From assembly GCF_046546475.1 (NCBI RefSeq), contig NZ_JBKGXS010000001.1, forward strand, positions 62,001 through 126,000: a stretch of 64,000 nt of DNA. Direction: 5' to 3'. Shown here piece by piece: positions 37,496-45,763 of this stretch. Under the pieces are notes generated by a model that was given only the letters and a program-made list of their open reading frames with translations, did no database searches and had not been told where the DNA came from. The position numbers and the translations under genes were made by a program. The first letter of the stretch is position 1. Each line of letters opens with the position of its first letter. The DNA comes from Pseudonocardia phyllosphaerae (GTDB lineage Bacteria > Actinomycetota > Actinomycetes > Mycobacteriales > Pseudonocardiaceae).

Positions 37496-39456
37496 AACCC
37501 GGGCTGGACCCCTCCGGCGGCGCCGGCCTCTGGGTGGTGCTCGGCGTCGTCGTCGCGGCGGTGCTGGCCGCGGAACGCCGCAGGCGCCTTACCCGCCGCA
37601 GGCAGCTCGGCCTGCCCGCCGCGCCCGCCCGGCGACGCCGGCGGGCCCTGGTCGTCGTCGCGGCGCTGGTCGGCGGGGTGGTCCTGCTCGGCTCGCCGGC
37701 GATGGCCCAGCCGCTGGACTGCAAGACCCCGCCCGAGCCCGACCGCCCGGGCACCGGCCTGGTCGGCTCGCTGGACCGGCCCGCCCCGATGCACGGCGAG
37801 CCCGGCTCGGTCTACGAGGAGGTCGGCTACGCGGGTCTGGTCTGGCACAACTACGACCTGGGCTGCACCGGCTCCGGTGTGCTGAACCCGTCGGTCACCA
37901 CCGACACCTGGCTCGGCAACCAGGTCTTCAACCTGGCCAAGCTCACCGTCGGCGGGGTGAACTGGGCGCACTACCTGATCGCCGACGGCGGCTCGCTGTT
38001 CGAACCGCTCGACAAGCTCATCGCCACCGCGACGAGGGCGATGTACGAGACGGTGTTCACCACCTGGGTGGGCGTCGCCCTGCTCGGCTTCGCGGTGATC
38101 ATCCTGCTGCTCGCGATGCGCGGGGAGCTGGCCCGGCAGGCGCAGCGCACCGGGATCGCGGTGTTCGCCCTGATGATCGGCTCGGCGGCCTACCTCGCCC
38201 CGGTGGACTGGTCGAAGGCCGCCGACGGGCTGCTGCTCGACGGCGTCACCCAGATGCAGGAGGGCTTCCTCTCCCAGGTCGGGCTCGGCACCCGCGACAC
38301 GCTCCCGACGGTCCTGGTCGACCAGGTCGCCTACCAGAACTGGCTGCGCGGCACCTTCGGCGCGCCGGACGTCCCGCAGGCCCATGACCTGGGCCGGGAC
38401 CTGCTGCGCGCCCAGACGTTCACCAACGCCGAGGTGCTCGAGGGCCGCGCCACCGGTGAGCTCGCGGAGAAGAAGAAGTCCGACTACGGCGCGATCGCCG
38501 ACCGGATGGGTGACCGCTACCCCTACTTCACCGGCGCCGCGGGCAGCCGGATCGGGTCCGGGACGCTCGCGCTGATCGAGGCCGCGTGCATTGCGCTGTT
38601 CCAGCTGCTGTCCAAGGTGCTGGTGCTCGTCGCGATGCTGGTCATCCGGCTGCTGGTGGTGTGCGCACCCGCGGTGGCCGTCGTCGCGCTGCTGAAACCC
38701 GACGTCGTGCCTGCGCTGCTGCGCGTCGCCGGGTCCGCGGTGGTGAACACCCTCGTCGTCGGTGCGCTGGCCGGGCTGCACGCGCTGCTGGTCGTGTCGC
38801 TGTTCGCACCCGGCGCGGGCATCGACCTGTGGCTCGCGCTGCTGGTCACCGGGGTCGTGACGCTGGTGATGTGGGCGGTCGCGCGGCCGTTCCGGCGGCT
38901 GGTGTCGATGGTGTCGCTGACCCGGGAGCAGTTCGGCGGCATCGTCCCCGGCGCCGGGGACGGCCCGATGGGGCGCATGTGGAACCGGATGCGGGGGCCG
39001 GCGCCCGGCGAGGAGCGGCAGACCCGCTGGTGGGCCGAGCGCAGCTCCGGCACGGGTGCCGGGGACGGCGACGCCGCCCGCCCCGAGGCCGAGACGGTCG
39101 CCGGTCCGGGCGCGCGCACCCGTCGCCGGGCCCGGCCGGAACCCGCCCCTGCGGCCCCGGTGGCCGGCGGACCGACGCGGATCGCCGAGCCGCGGCGCGG
39201 CGCGCTGCCCGCCGGCGCGTCCGGGCGTGCCGACACCGGCTCCGGTGTGCCCGGGCGCAGCGATCCCGGCGAGATCGACGACCGCTCCATCTACCGCCGT
39301 ACCGACGCCCGCAGCCGCCGCGCCGGCGAGCCGGCCGCGGTGACCCCGGAGCTGGTCGACGGCGTCCCGGTCTACAAGATCTACCGGCCGCGGGCCGCGC
39401 ACGGTGCAGGCCGCGACACCCGGGGTGGCGACGTGTGGGGCGGCCGTGCCGATTAG
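37492..39456 (+). CDS. VirB6/TrbL-like polytopic membrane protein
   Basis: A 654-residue membrane protein. GTG 37492 overlaps the ATPase stop (GTGA). An N-terminal helix (GLWVVLGVVVAAVLAAE), a basic loop and a second hydrophobic segment ending GSPAMA resemble an internal signal. The outside segment has two Cys (LDCKTPPEP, LGCTGSG). A helix bundle follows from about residue 175: TWVGVALLGFAVIILLLAM, RTGIAVFALMIGSAAYLAP, a long loop, ALFQLLSKVLVLVAMLVIRLL, and more to about residue 460. The C-terminal 190 residues are Arg/Pro/Gly-rich, with a conserved end EPAAVTPELVDGVPVYKIYRP. Helix count and the large loop suit VirB6/TrbL channel proteins. Fourth gene of the operon. Confidence 0.65.
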   Translation: MKPGLDPSGGAGLWVVLGVVVAAVLAAERRRRLTRRRQLGLPAAPARRRRRALVVVAALVGGVVLLGSPAMAQPLDCKTPPEPDRPGTGLVGSLDRPAPMHGEPGSVYEEVGYAGLVWHNYDLGCTGSGVLNPSVTTDTWLGNQVFNLAKLTVGGVNWAHYLIADGGSLFEPLDKLIATATRAMYETVFTTWVGVALLGFAVIILLLAMRGELARQAQRTGIAVFALMIGSAAYLAPVDWSKAADGLLLDGVTQMQEGFLSQVGLGTRDTLPTVLVDQVAYQNWLRGTFGAPDVPQAHDLGRDLLRAQTFTNAEVLEGRATGELAEKKKSDYGAIADRMGDRYPYFTGAAGSRIGSGTLALIEAACIALFQLLSKVLVLVAMLVIRLLVVCAPAVAVVALLKPDVVPALLRVAGSAVVNTLVVGALAGLHALLVVSLFAPGAGIDLWLALLVTGVVTLVMWAVARPFRRLVSMVSLTREQFGGIVPGAGDGPMGRMWNRMRGPAPGEERQTRWWAERSSGTGAGDGDAARPEAETVAGPGARTRRRARPEPAPAAPVAGGPTRIAEPRRGALPAGASGRADTGSGVPGRSDPGEIDDRSIYRRTDARSRRAGEPAAVTPELVDGVPVYKIYRPRAAHGAGRDTRGGDVWGGRAD

Positions 39457-40048
39457 GTCCTCGCGGGGCCGGCTCGGTGCGTACCGGGCGATCTGGCAGT
39501 GGCCGCTGCGGTCCCCGTTCCACCTGGCGGTGTTCGTGCTGGTGGTGGGCGCGGTCGTCGTCGGCCTGGTGATGCTCGGTGGCCGCGGTGACGGCACCGC
39601 GACCGCCGGTGGTGGCCTGCAGCAGCCCGACGACCCCTATGCGTCGCAGAGCGCCCCGTCGTCGGGGATCTCCGCGACGCCGACCCCGACGATGCTCCCG
39701 CCGGTCGCCGAGCTGACCCCCACGACACTGCCCCCGGCGAAGGCCCCGAAGGCCGCGCTGGACACCGCACGGCAGTGGGCGGCGGCGTGGGTGCGGCACC
39801 CGCAGGGCGTCACCCCGCAGCAGTGGCTCGCCGGGCTGCGGCCGTACACCACCGATGAGTTCCTCGGCGTCCTCGGCGGCGTCGACCCGTCGAACATCCC
39901 GGCGACGAAGGTGACCGGCGCGGCGACGCCGACGAAGGCGTCGCCGAAGAGCGTGCAGGTCACCGTGCCGACCGACGCCGTGACGCTCTCGATCCAGGTC
40001 GTCGACACCGACGCCGGCTGGCGGGTCTCCCGCTACGACCGGGCATGA
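39446..40048 (+). CDS. VirB8/TcpC-like bitopic membrane protein
   Basis: A 200-residue protein. GTG 39446 overlaps the previous stop by 11 bp; in-frame GTGs at 39404 and 39425 are alternatives. A short basic N-terminus (RSSRGRLGAYRAIWQWPLRS) precedes one helix (FHLAVFVLVVGAVVVGLVML, about residues 24-43). A Pro/Thr-rich stalk leads to a domain of about 100 residues (ALDTARQWAAAWVRHPQGVT ... SIQVVDTDAGWRVSRYDR). The final SIQVVD-W-V strand pattern is characteristic of NTF2-like domains, as in VirB8 and TcpC of Gram-positive conjugation systems. It likely links the channel across the membrane. It ends in an ATGA overlap with the next gene. Confidence 0.65.
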   Translation: MPIRSSRGRLGAYRAIWQWPLRSPFHLAVFVLVVGAVVVGLVMLGGRGDGTATAGGGLQQPDDPYASQSAPSSGISATPTPTMLPPVAELTPTTLPPAKAPKAALDTARQWAAAWVRHPQGVTPQQWLAGLRPYTTDEFLGVLGGVDPSNIPATKVTGAATPTKASPKSVQVTVPTDAVTLSIQVVDTDAGWRVSRYDRA

Positions 40049-41067
40049 ACCCGGTGACCCGGGCACTGCGCCCGCTGCGCCTGCTGCTGCCGTTCCTGGT
40101 CATCGGCCTGGCGCTGGTGCTGTTCCTGACGGTCGGGTTCCTCGCGTTCAGCCCGAACCTCGCACAGAAGAAGGCGCCGGTCTCCGGCTGCGACACCGGG
40201 ATCAGCACCGCGACCGCCGGGCCGGGCGGCGGCGGGGCGACGCTGGAGACCCTCACCGACGAGCAGCGGCAGAACGCGAACGCGATCATCTCCGTCGCCA
40301 AGGACATGGGGCTCCCGCCGAAGGCGTGGCTGGTCGCGCTGGCCACCGCCATGCAGGAGTCGACGCTGCGCAACATCAACCACGGCGACCGGGACTCGCT
40401 GGGGCTGTTCCAGCAGCGGCCCTCGCAGGGGTGGGGGACGCCCGCGCAGATCACCGACCCGGCGTACAGCACGCGGATCTTCCTCGACCGGCTCCAGGAG
40501 ATACCCGGCTGGGAGCAGATGCCGGTCACGGTCGCTGCACAGACGGTGCAGCGCAGCGCCTTCCCCGATGCCTACGCCAAGTGGGAGGGCCTCGCCGCGG
40601 GCCTGGTGAAGACCGTCGGCGACGTCGCGAACCCCACCGGATGCGCCCCCGGCACCACGGGCGCGCTCCCGCCGGGCGCGAGCGGCGCCGCGATCGGCTT
40701 CGCGCTGCGCGAGGTCGGCAAGCCCTACGTCTGGGGCGCCACCGGCCCGGACGCCTACGACTGCTCCGGGCTGATGCTGCGCGCCTTCCAGGCGGCCGGC
40801 CTCACCCTGCCCCGGGTGTCGCAGGACCAGTACAACGCCGGCGGGCACGTCCCGGTCCGTCAGATGCAGCCCGGAGACCTGTTCTTCTACGCCTCCGACC
40901 GGACCGACCCGGCCACGATCCACCACGTCGCGATGTACCTGGGCGACGACAAGATGGTCGAGGCACCGAACAAGGACAACCCGGTGCGGGTGCAGCCGAT
41001 GCCCTGGACCTACGGCGAGCTGGTGCCGCTCGCGACCCGGCCGGGGACGACGCCGAACCCGGCCTGA
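40045..41067 (+). CDS. Bifunctional wall hydrolase: lysozyme-like plus NlpC/P60 domain
   Basis: A 340-residue protein. ATG 40045 overlaps the previous stop. A membrane anchor comes first (about residues 13-33, LLPFLVIGLALVLFLTVGFL). A lysozyme/transglycosylase-like domain follows (about residues 88-190; ALATAMQESTLRN, SLGLFQQRPSQGWG), where Glu in MQES fits the catalytic acid. An NlpC/P60 peptidase domain ends the protein, with catalytic Cys240 in YDCSGLML and His294 in HHVAMYLGDD. Paired glycan and peptide cutting suits local opening of the cell wall, as VirB1-type enzymes do for secretion channels. Last gene of the operon. Its 3' end overlaps the convergent espG gene by 58 bp. Confidence 0.85.
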   Translation: MNPVTRALRPLRLLLPFLVIGLALVLFLTVGFLAFSPNLAQKKAPVSGCDTGISTATAGPGGGGATLETLTDEQRQNANAIISVAKDMGLPPKAWLVALATAMQESTLRNINHGDRDSLGLFQQRPSQGWGTPAQITDPAYSTRIFLDRLQEIPGWEQMPVTVAAQTVQRSAFPDAYAKWEGLAAGLVKTVGDVANPTGCAPGTTGALPPGASGAAIGFALREVGKPYVWGATGPDAYDCSGLMLRAFQAAGLTLPRVSQDQYNAGGHVPVRQMQPGDLFFYASDRTDPATIHHVAMYLGDDKMVEAPNKDNPVRVQPMPWTYGELVPLATRPGTTPNPA

Positions 41068-41837
41068 ACGGCCAGCGCGGTCAGCTCGGCGGCCAGCACG
41101 GCGGGGCCTGCGGGGCGCGCGTGGATCGTCGCGTCGTCGGCGAGCGGGCCGCCGATCCGCGCCGGTGCGGGGCGTCGTTGCAGGTAGCAGCCCGAGTCGG
41201 TCGCGTGCACGACCAGGAAGGCCGGCGCGCGGCGGGCGTCGGGGACCTTGCGTCCGGCGCCGAGCTGGGCCAGCGCGCCACCGCCGGTCACCCGGTGCAG
41301 CAGCGCCGCCTCCGCTCCGGGGACGCCGCGGCGCAGCAGCTGGGCGACCAGCCGGTCGTGGGCGCCGTCGCACGCCTCGGCGGCGTCGGCGAGCAGGCGC
41401 ACGGGGATCCGCACCGCCGGACCGGGCCCGGGGACGAGCGGGCCGAGCAGCTCCACCAGTGCCGCCGCGGGGTCGGCGACCCGGACCAGCCCGACCTCGT
41501 CGCCGAGGCGGACGGCGAGCACCGCACCGCTGGGCCGCACCCCGGCCAGCGCCCGAATTCCGTCCGGGACGACGAGGTCCAGCTGGAACTCCGGGGCGTG
41601 CACGGTGCGCAGGTCCTCGACCAGCCCGGGCCGGAACGTGGTGCCGTCGAACAGGCCGCGCGCGGTGAGCGAGGCGAGCGCGGTGCGGACGACCCGGGCC
41701 CGTTCGACGTCGGTGGCCCCCGGGCTGAGCAGTTCCAGGACCGAGGGGGCGGGCCCCAGGTCGAGGACGTCACGGGCGACGTCGAACTCGGTGGCGGACA
41801 GCACGACCGCCTTCGGCCACTCGATCACGTCGTCCAT
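41010..41837 (-). CDS. EspG-family ESX secretion chaperone
   Basis: A 275-residue protein. ATG 41837 gives MDDVIEWPKAVVLSATEFDV. The opening strand, followed by acidic helices and the GLFDGTTFRPGLVEDLRTV region, matches the EspG fold. The C-terminal part (AGRKVPDARRAPAFLVVHAT, DSGCYLQRRP) is typical of actinomycete EspG proteins outside mycobacteria. EspG binds the tips of PE/PPE heterodimers and delivers them to type VII (ESX) secretion. The start overlaps the end of the PPE-like gene by 13 bp, so the pair is co-expressed and likely cognate. No ESX core gene (EccB to EccE) lies in the window. Confidence 0.8.
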   Translation of the reverse strand: MDDVIEWPKAVVLSATEFDVARDVLDLGPAPSVLELLSPGATDVERARVVRTALASLTARGLFDGTTFRPGLVEDLRTVHAPEFQLDLVVPDGIRALAGVRPSGAVLAVRLGDEVGLVRVADPAAALVELLGPLVPGPGPAVRIPVRLLADAAEACDGAHDRLVAQLLRRGVPGAEAALLHRVTGGGALAQLGAGRKVPDARRAPAFLVVHATDSGCYLQRRPAPARIGGPLADDATIHARPAGPAVLAAELTALAVQAGFGVVPGRVASGTSSP

Positions 41838-43630
41838 CTGCGCGTGCCCTCCGTGGAGCCGGTGCCGGTGTCGAAGCCGGGTCGCGCGGTGCTGTCGGGC
41901 CCGTCGGTGCCGTCGGTGGCGTCGGGGCAGTCGGCGCGCAGCACGGCGTCGACGGCGTCCACACCGACGTCGAAGACCTCGTCGGTCGGAACGACGTAGC
42001 GGTTGCGGTGGTCCTGGCCGTCCCGCATCCCGCCGCCGCCGAGCATCGGGCCGTAGCCGTTCTGGGCTCCTGTGCGCTCGCCGGACCGCAGCCCGGAACC
42101 GGGCTCGGCCTGCGAGCCGCGGAGCCCCCGGCCGTCCTGGGCCCGGCCCTCGGCCGGGTGGTCGGGGCCGTGGCCGCCGGGGCCGCCGCGCTCGTAGGGG
42201 CCGAGCCGGTCGTACCGGCCGCCGGACCCCGGTTCGTGGCCGCGCCCACCCCCGTAGCCGGCGCCGTACCCATAGCCGGCGCCGTACCCGCCCCCGGGAA
42301 CACCGCCGTGGCCGCGCCCGCCCCCGTAGCGCTCGCCGTACGGGGAGCGCGACCCGCCGGGGCCGGACTCGGTGGTGCGTCCGCCGCCGTATCCGTTCGC
42401 GCCGTACCCGTTGCCGCCGTATGCGCTGCCGTTCCGCGATCCGCCGCCCCTCGGGACGGGTGATCCGTACGGACCGCCCGGGCTCTGTGTCCGGGGGGAC
42501 AGCGGCACGGCACGGATGCGGTCGCCGAAGTCGGCGCCGTGGCGCCGCGGGTCCGGCACTCCGGGGTCGGGTGTCGTGCCCCGGGGCGGAGTCGTGCCGT
42601 TCCCGGCGCCCGAGCCCGGAACGGCGTCCGGGCCGGAGCCGACCGGCGTGATGCGGTCGGCGGGAGGCCGCGCGGGGCCCACGGTCCCGGAGTCCCGGCC
42701 CCCGGTCCCGCCGGGGGCCGGTCCGCCGGACCCACCCCGGCCGCCCTCCCCGCCCGGTCCGGTGGGGCCGCCGGGTCGCGGAGTGCGCGGGGTGACCGGG
42801 CGCGGGTCCGGTCCGTCCGGGCGGGTGCCGCCCGGGCCACCGACGGTGCCGGGCGGGGGTACCGGAGCCGGGACGGCCGCGTCGTCGGCCGGGCCGTGCG
42901 CGCCGCCGTCCGTACCTCGCGGGCCCGGCGGCCGGACCGGCGTCCCAGCACCGCCGGGCGGTGGCACCCGGGCCGGCGCCGCCGCCCCGCCCGCGGTCTG
43001 CACGGATCCGCCGTGCGGCACCGGGACCCCACCGCCGCCGGCACCACCCCCGCCGCCCGGGTGCGCGCCGGGAACCGGTGCCGCCGGGCGCGCCGGGGCG
43101 CTCGCCGTGGTGAACCGGTCGTCGACGGCCGAGGTCTCGTCCGCGTGCTGGTCCAGGGCCCGGGTGGCCGCGGTGTTGTTCAGCTGGTTCCGGTCGGCGA
43201 TCGACACGTAGTCGTCGCCCGCACCGGCCGCCGACGCCATGAGCTCGGCCGAGTTGTCGGCGGCCTTCACCAGCCAGGCGAAGTACTTCGGATCGACGAA
43301 CTCGATCTTGCGGCGCATCACCTCGAAGGAGTGCCCGTAGTCGGTGAGCCGGGCCGACGCGTTCTCGGTGACCCCGGCCGTGGCCGCGACGCCGCGCGCA
43401 GTCGTCGTCAGCGACTCCTTCGCCGCGTCCGACGCCTGCCCGCGCCACGCGAGCTCCAGGTCCCGGACGCCGCGGTCGGCCTGCTCCCGCGCGGCGTCGA
43501 GCCCGGTGGTGAGCGTGCCGAGGCCGCCGGTGACCGGGGTGACGGCGCCCATGCCCGGCTTGCCCGTCACCCAGGCGTACTTGGTGGCGATGTCGATGCT
43601 GTCGAAGGCGTAGCAGTGCGGGAGGGGCAT
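41825..43630 (-). CDS. PPE-like ESX substrate with long Gly/Pro-rich middle
   Basis: A 601-residue protein. ATG 43630. The N-terminal 180 residues form a helical PPE/WXG-like domain (MPLPHCYAFDSIDIATKYAW; W-x-G in LAWRGQASDAAKE, about residue 62; FVDPKYFAWLVKAADNSAEL). Residues 190-540 are extremely Gly/Pro/Arg-rich with YGGG/GYG repeats and surely disordered. The C-terminal 60 residues are conserved in form: GPMLGGGGMRDGQDHRNRY then VVPTDEVFDVGVDAVDAVL. PPE-like proteins of Pseudonocardiaceae paired with EspG share this end motif (recalled). It is probably exported by an ESX system encoded elsewhere. No signal peptide is present, as expected. Confidence 0.75.
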   Translation of the reverse strand: MPLPHCYAFDSIDIATKYAWVTGKPGMGAVTPVTGGLGTLTTGLDAAREQADRGVRDLELAWRGQASDAAKESLTTTARGVAATAGVTENASARLTDYGHSFEVMRRKIEFVDPKYFAWLVKAADNSAELMASAAGAGDDYVSIADRNQLNNTAATRALDQHADETSAVDDRFTTASAPARPAAPVPGAHPGGGGGAGGGGVPVPHGGSVQTAGGAAAPARVPPPGGAGTPVRPPGPRGTDGGAHGPADDAAVPAPVPPPGTVGGPGGTRPDGPDPRPVTPRTPRPGGPTGPGGEGGRGGSGGPAPGGTGGRDSGTVGPARPPADRITPVGSGPDAVPGSGAGNGTTPPRGTTPDPGVPDPRRHGADFGDRIRAVPLSPRTQSPGGPYGSPVPRGGGSRNGSAYGGNGYGANGYGGGRTTESGPGGSRSPYGERYGGGRGHGGVPGGGYGAGYGYGAGYGGGRGHEPGSGGRYDRLGPYERGGPGGHGPDHPAEGRAQDGRGLRGSQAEPGSGLRSGERTGAQNGYGPMLGGGGMRDGQDHRNRYVVPTDEVFDVGVDAVDAVLRADCPDATDGTDGPDSTARPGFDTGTGSTEGTRRWTT

Positions 43631-43784
43631 GGCGGGAGGCTAGGGAGGCTCTCGAGCCGGGCGGAGCCGTTCCACGGAACCGGTCGCGATCGCGAACGGC
43701 GGGCCCGGGCGGAAGAAGATCGCAGAAAGTTGAGCCGTGTGGGAACAACCCCGTCCGGGTACCCGTTGAACGGGACAGAACAGG

Positions 43785-43803
43785 TTGAGTGCGGATCGCT
43801 CAA
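43785..43803. promoter_or_regulatory. HAIR element 1 (HspR operator) before dnaK
   Basis: TTGAGT-N7-GCTCAA, matching the HspR consensus CTTGAGT-N7-ACTCAAG in 11 of 12 core bases with exact spacing, about 98 bp before the dnaK start. Confidence 0.85.
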
Positions 43804-43833
43804 GCGGCTCGTGCGGACCGTGAACCGGTCTGG

Positions 43834-43839
43834 TACAAC
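43834..43839 (+). promoter_or_regulatory. -10 candidate of the dnaK promoter
   Basis: TACAAC, about 62 nt before the dnaK ATG and placed between the two HAIR elements. The -35 is not clear. Confidence 0.4.
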
Positions 43840-43840
43840 A

Positions 43841-43857
43841 TGAGTCGAAGGCACTCA
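43841..43857. promoter_or_regulatory. HAIR element 2 (HspR operator) before dnaK
   Basis: TGAGT-CGAAGGC-ACTCA keeps the exact N7 spacing. It directly follows the likely -10, where bound HspR would block transcription start. Confidence 0.75.
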
Positions 43858-43900
43858 GCCCCGGACAGTGTCATCTCGGACTCAAACGGAGGAACCACAC

Positions 43901-45763
43901 ATGGCTCGTACGGTCGGTATCGACCTCGGGACCACCAACTCCGTCGTCTCCGTCCTCGAGGGCGGAGAGCCGACGGTCATCGCGAACTCGGAGGGCTCGC
44001 GGACCACTCCGTCGATCGTCGCCTTCGCGCGCAACGGCGAGGTCCTGGTCGGCCAGTCGGCCAAGAACCAGGCCGTCACCAACGCCGACCGCACCTTCCG
44101 CTCGGTCAAGCGCCACATCGGCACCGACTGGAAGACGCCGCAGATCGACGACAAGACCTACGCGCCGCAGGAGATCAGCGCCCGCGTCCTGCAGAAGCTC
44201 AAGCGGGACGCCGAGGCCTACCTGGGCGACGAGGTCACCGACGCGGTCATCACCGTCCCCGCCTACTTCGAGGACGCGCAGCGCCAGGCGACCAAGGAGG
44301 CCGGCCAGATCGCGGGCCTCAACGTCCTGCGCATCGTCAACGAGCCGACCGCCGCCGCGCTGGCCTACGGCCTCGACAAGGGCGAGAAGGAGCAGACCAT
44401 CCTGGTCTTCGACCTGGGTGGCGGCACGTTCGACGTGTCCCTGCTGGAGATCGCCGACGGCGTCGTCGAGGTCAAGGCGACCAACGGTGACAACCACCTC
44501 GGTGGCGACGACTGGGACGAGCGGATCGTCACCTGGCTCGTCGACAAGTTCAAGTCCAGCCAGGGCATCGACCTGACCAAGGACAAGATGGCGATGCAGC
44601 GGCTGCGTGAGGCCGCGGAGAAGGCGAAGATCGAGCTGTCGAGCTCCAACTCGACCACGATCAACCTGCCCTACATCACCGTCGACTCCGAGAAGAACCC
44701 GCTCTTCCTCGACGAGACGCTCTCCCGTGCCGAGTTCCAGAAGATCACCCAGGATCTGCTGGACCGCACGCGCCAGCCGTTCAACCAGGTCATCAAGGAC
44801 GCCGGCATCTCGGTCAGCCAGATCGACCACGTCGTGCTCGTCGGTGGCTCCACCCGGATGCCCGCCGTCACCGAGCTCGTCAAGGAGCTGACCGGCGGCA
44901 AGGAGCCCAACAAGGGCGTCAACCCGGACGAGGTCGTCGCCGACGGCGCCGCCCTGCAGGCCGGTGTGCTCAGCGGTGACGTCAAGGACGTCCTGCTGCT
45001 CGACGTCACCCCGCTGTCCCTCGGCATCGAGACCAAGGGCGGCGTGATGACCAAGCTGATCGAGAAGAACACCACGATCCCGACCAAGCGCTCGGAGATC
45101 TTCTCCACCGCGGACGACAACCAGCCCTCGGTGCAGATCCAGGTCTTCCAGGGTGAGCGCGAGATCGCCGCGTACAACAAGAAGCTCGGCATGTTCGAGC
45201 TGACCGGCCTCCCGCCGGCCCCGCGTGGCGTCCCGCAGATCGAGGTCTCCTTCGACATCGACGCCAACGGCATCGTGAACGTGTCCGCCAAGGACATGGG
45301 CACCGGCAAGAGCCAGGAGATGCAGATCACCGGCGGCTCCGCGCTCGGCAAGGACGAGATCGACCGGATGGTGCAGGAGGCCGAGACGCACGCCGACGAG
45401 GACCGTCAGCGTCGCGAGGAGGCCGAGACCCGCAACCAGGCGGAGACCCTCGTCTACCAGACGGAGAAGTTCGTCAAGGAGAACGACGAGAAGCTGCCGT
45501 CCGAGGTCAAGGACTCGGTGAACGCGGCCCTGGGCGAGACCCAGGAGGCGCTCAAGGGCACCGACGCCGCCGCCATCAAGTCCTCCATGGAGAAGCTGGC
45601 CGAGGAGTCCCAGAAGATGGGCTCCGCGCTGTACTCGCAGCCGGGCGCCGAGGGTGCCGAGGGCGCTGCCGGTGCGGCCGGTGACCAGTCCGCCGCCCAG
45701 GACGACGACGTCGTCGACGCCGAGATCGTGGACGACGACAAGGACGACAAGGGCAGCAAGTGA
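43901..45763 (+). CDS. dnaK: Chaperone DnaK (Hsp70)
   Basis: A 620-residue Hsp70. ATG 43901 follows GGAGGA; an earlier in-frame ATG at 43868 lacks a binding site and adds residues absent from DnaK. The ATPase domain shows VGIDLGTTNSVVSVLEGG, VFDLGGGTFDVSLLEIADG and VVLVGGSTRMPAVTELVKEL. The substrate domain has VTPLSLGIETKGGVMTKLI and the beta-sandwich. The acidic C-terminal tail ends DAEIVDDDKDDKGSK. It binds unfolded peptides in an ATP cycle with DnaJ and GrpE. First gene of dnaK-grpE-dnaJ-hspR, controlled by two HAIR sites upstream. Confidence 0.98.
   Translation: MARTVGIDLGTTNSVVSVLEGGEPTVIANSEGSRTTPSIVAFARNGEVLVGQSAKNQAVTNADRTFRSVKRHIGTDWKTPQIDDKTYAPQEISARVLQKLKRDAEAYLGDEVTDAVITVPAYFEDAQRQATKEAGQIAGLNVLRIVNEPTAAALAYGLDKGEKEQTILVFDLGGGTFDVSLLEIADGVVEVKATNGDNHLGGDDWDERIVTWLVDKFKSSQGIDLTKDKMAMQRLREAAEKAKIELSSSNSTTINLPYITVDSEKNPLFLDETLSRAEFQKITQDLLDRTRQPFNQVIKDAGISVSQIDHVVLVGGSTRMPAVTELVKELTGGKEPNKGVNPDEVVADGAALQAGVLSGDVKDVLLLDVTPLSLGIETKGGVMTKLIEKNTTIPTKRSEIFSTADDNQPSVQIQVFQGEREIAAYNKKLGMFELTGLPPAPRGVPQIEVSFDIDANGIVNVSAKDMGTGKSQEMQITGGSALGKDEIDRMVQEAETHADEDRQRREEAETRNQAETLVYQTEKFVKENDEKLPSEVKDSVNAALGETQEALKGTDAAAIKSSMEKLAEESQKMGSALYSQPGAEGAEGAAGAAGDQSAAQDDDVVDAEIVDDDKDDKGSK

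Noticed and set aside
33337..41067. Calling the T4SS-like locus an integrative conjugative element
   Set aside because: No integrase, relaxase, coupling protein, att repeats or compositional shift is visible in the window.
41010..43748. One continuous minus-strand frame joining the EspG and PPE-like regions
   Set aside because: The two proteins are in different frames. The EspG part begins at ATG 41837, and the upstream part of that frame is the Arg/Pro-rich shadow of the PPE-like gene.
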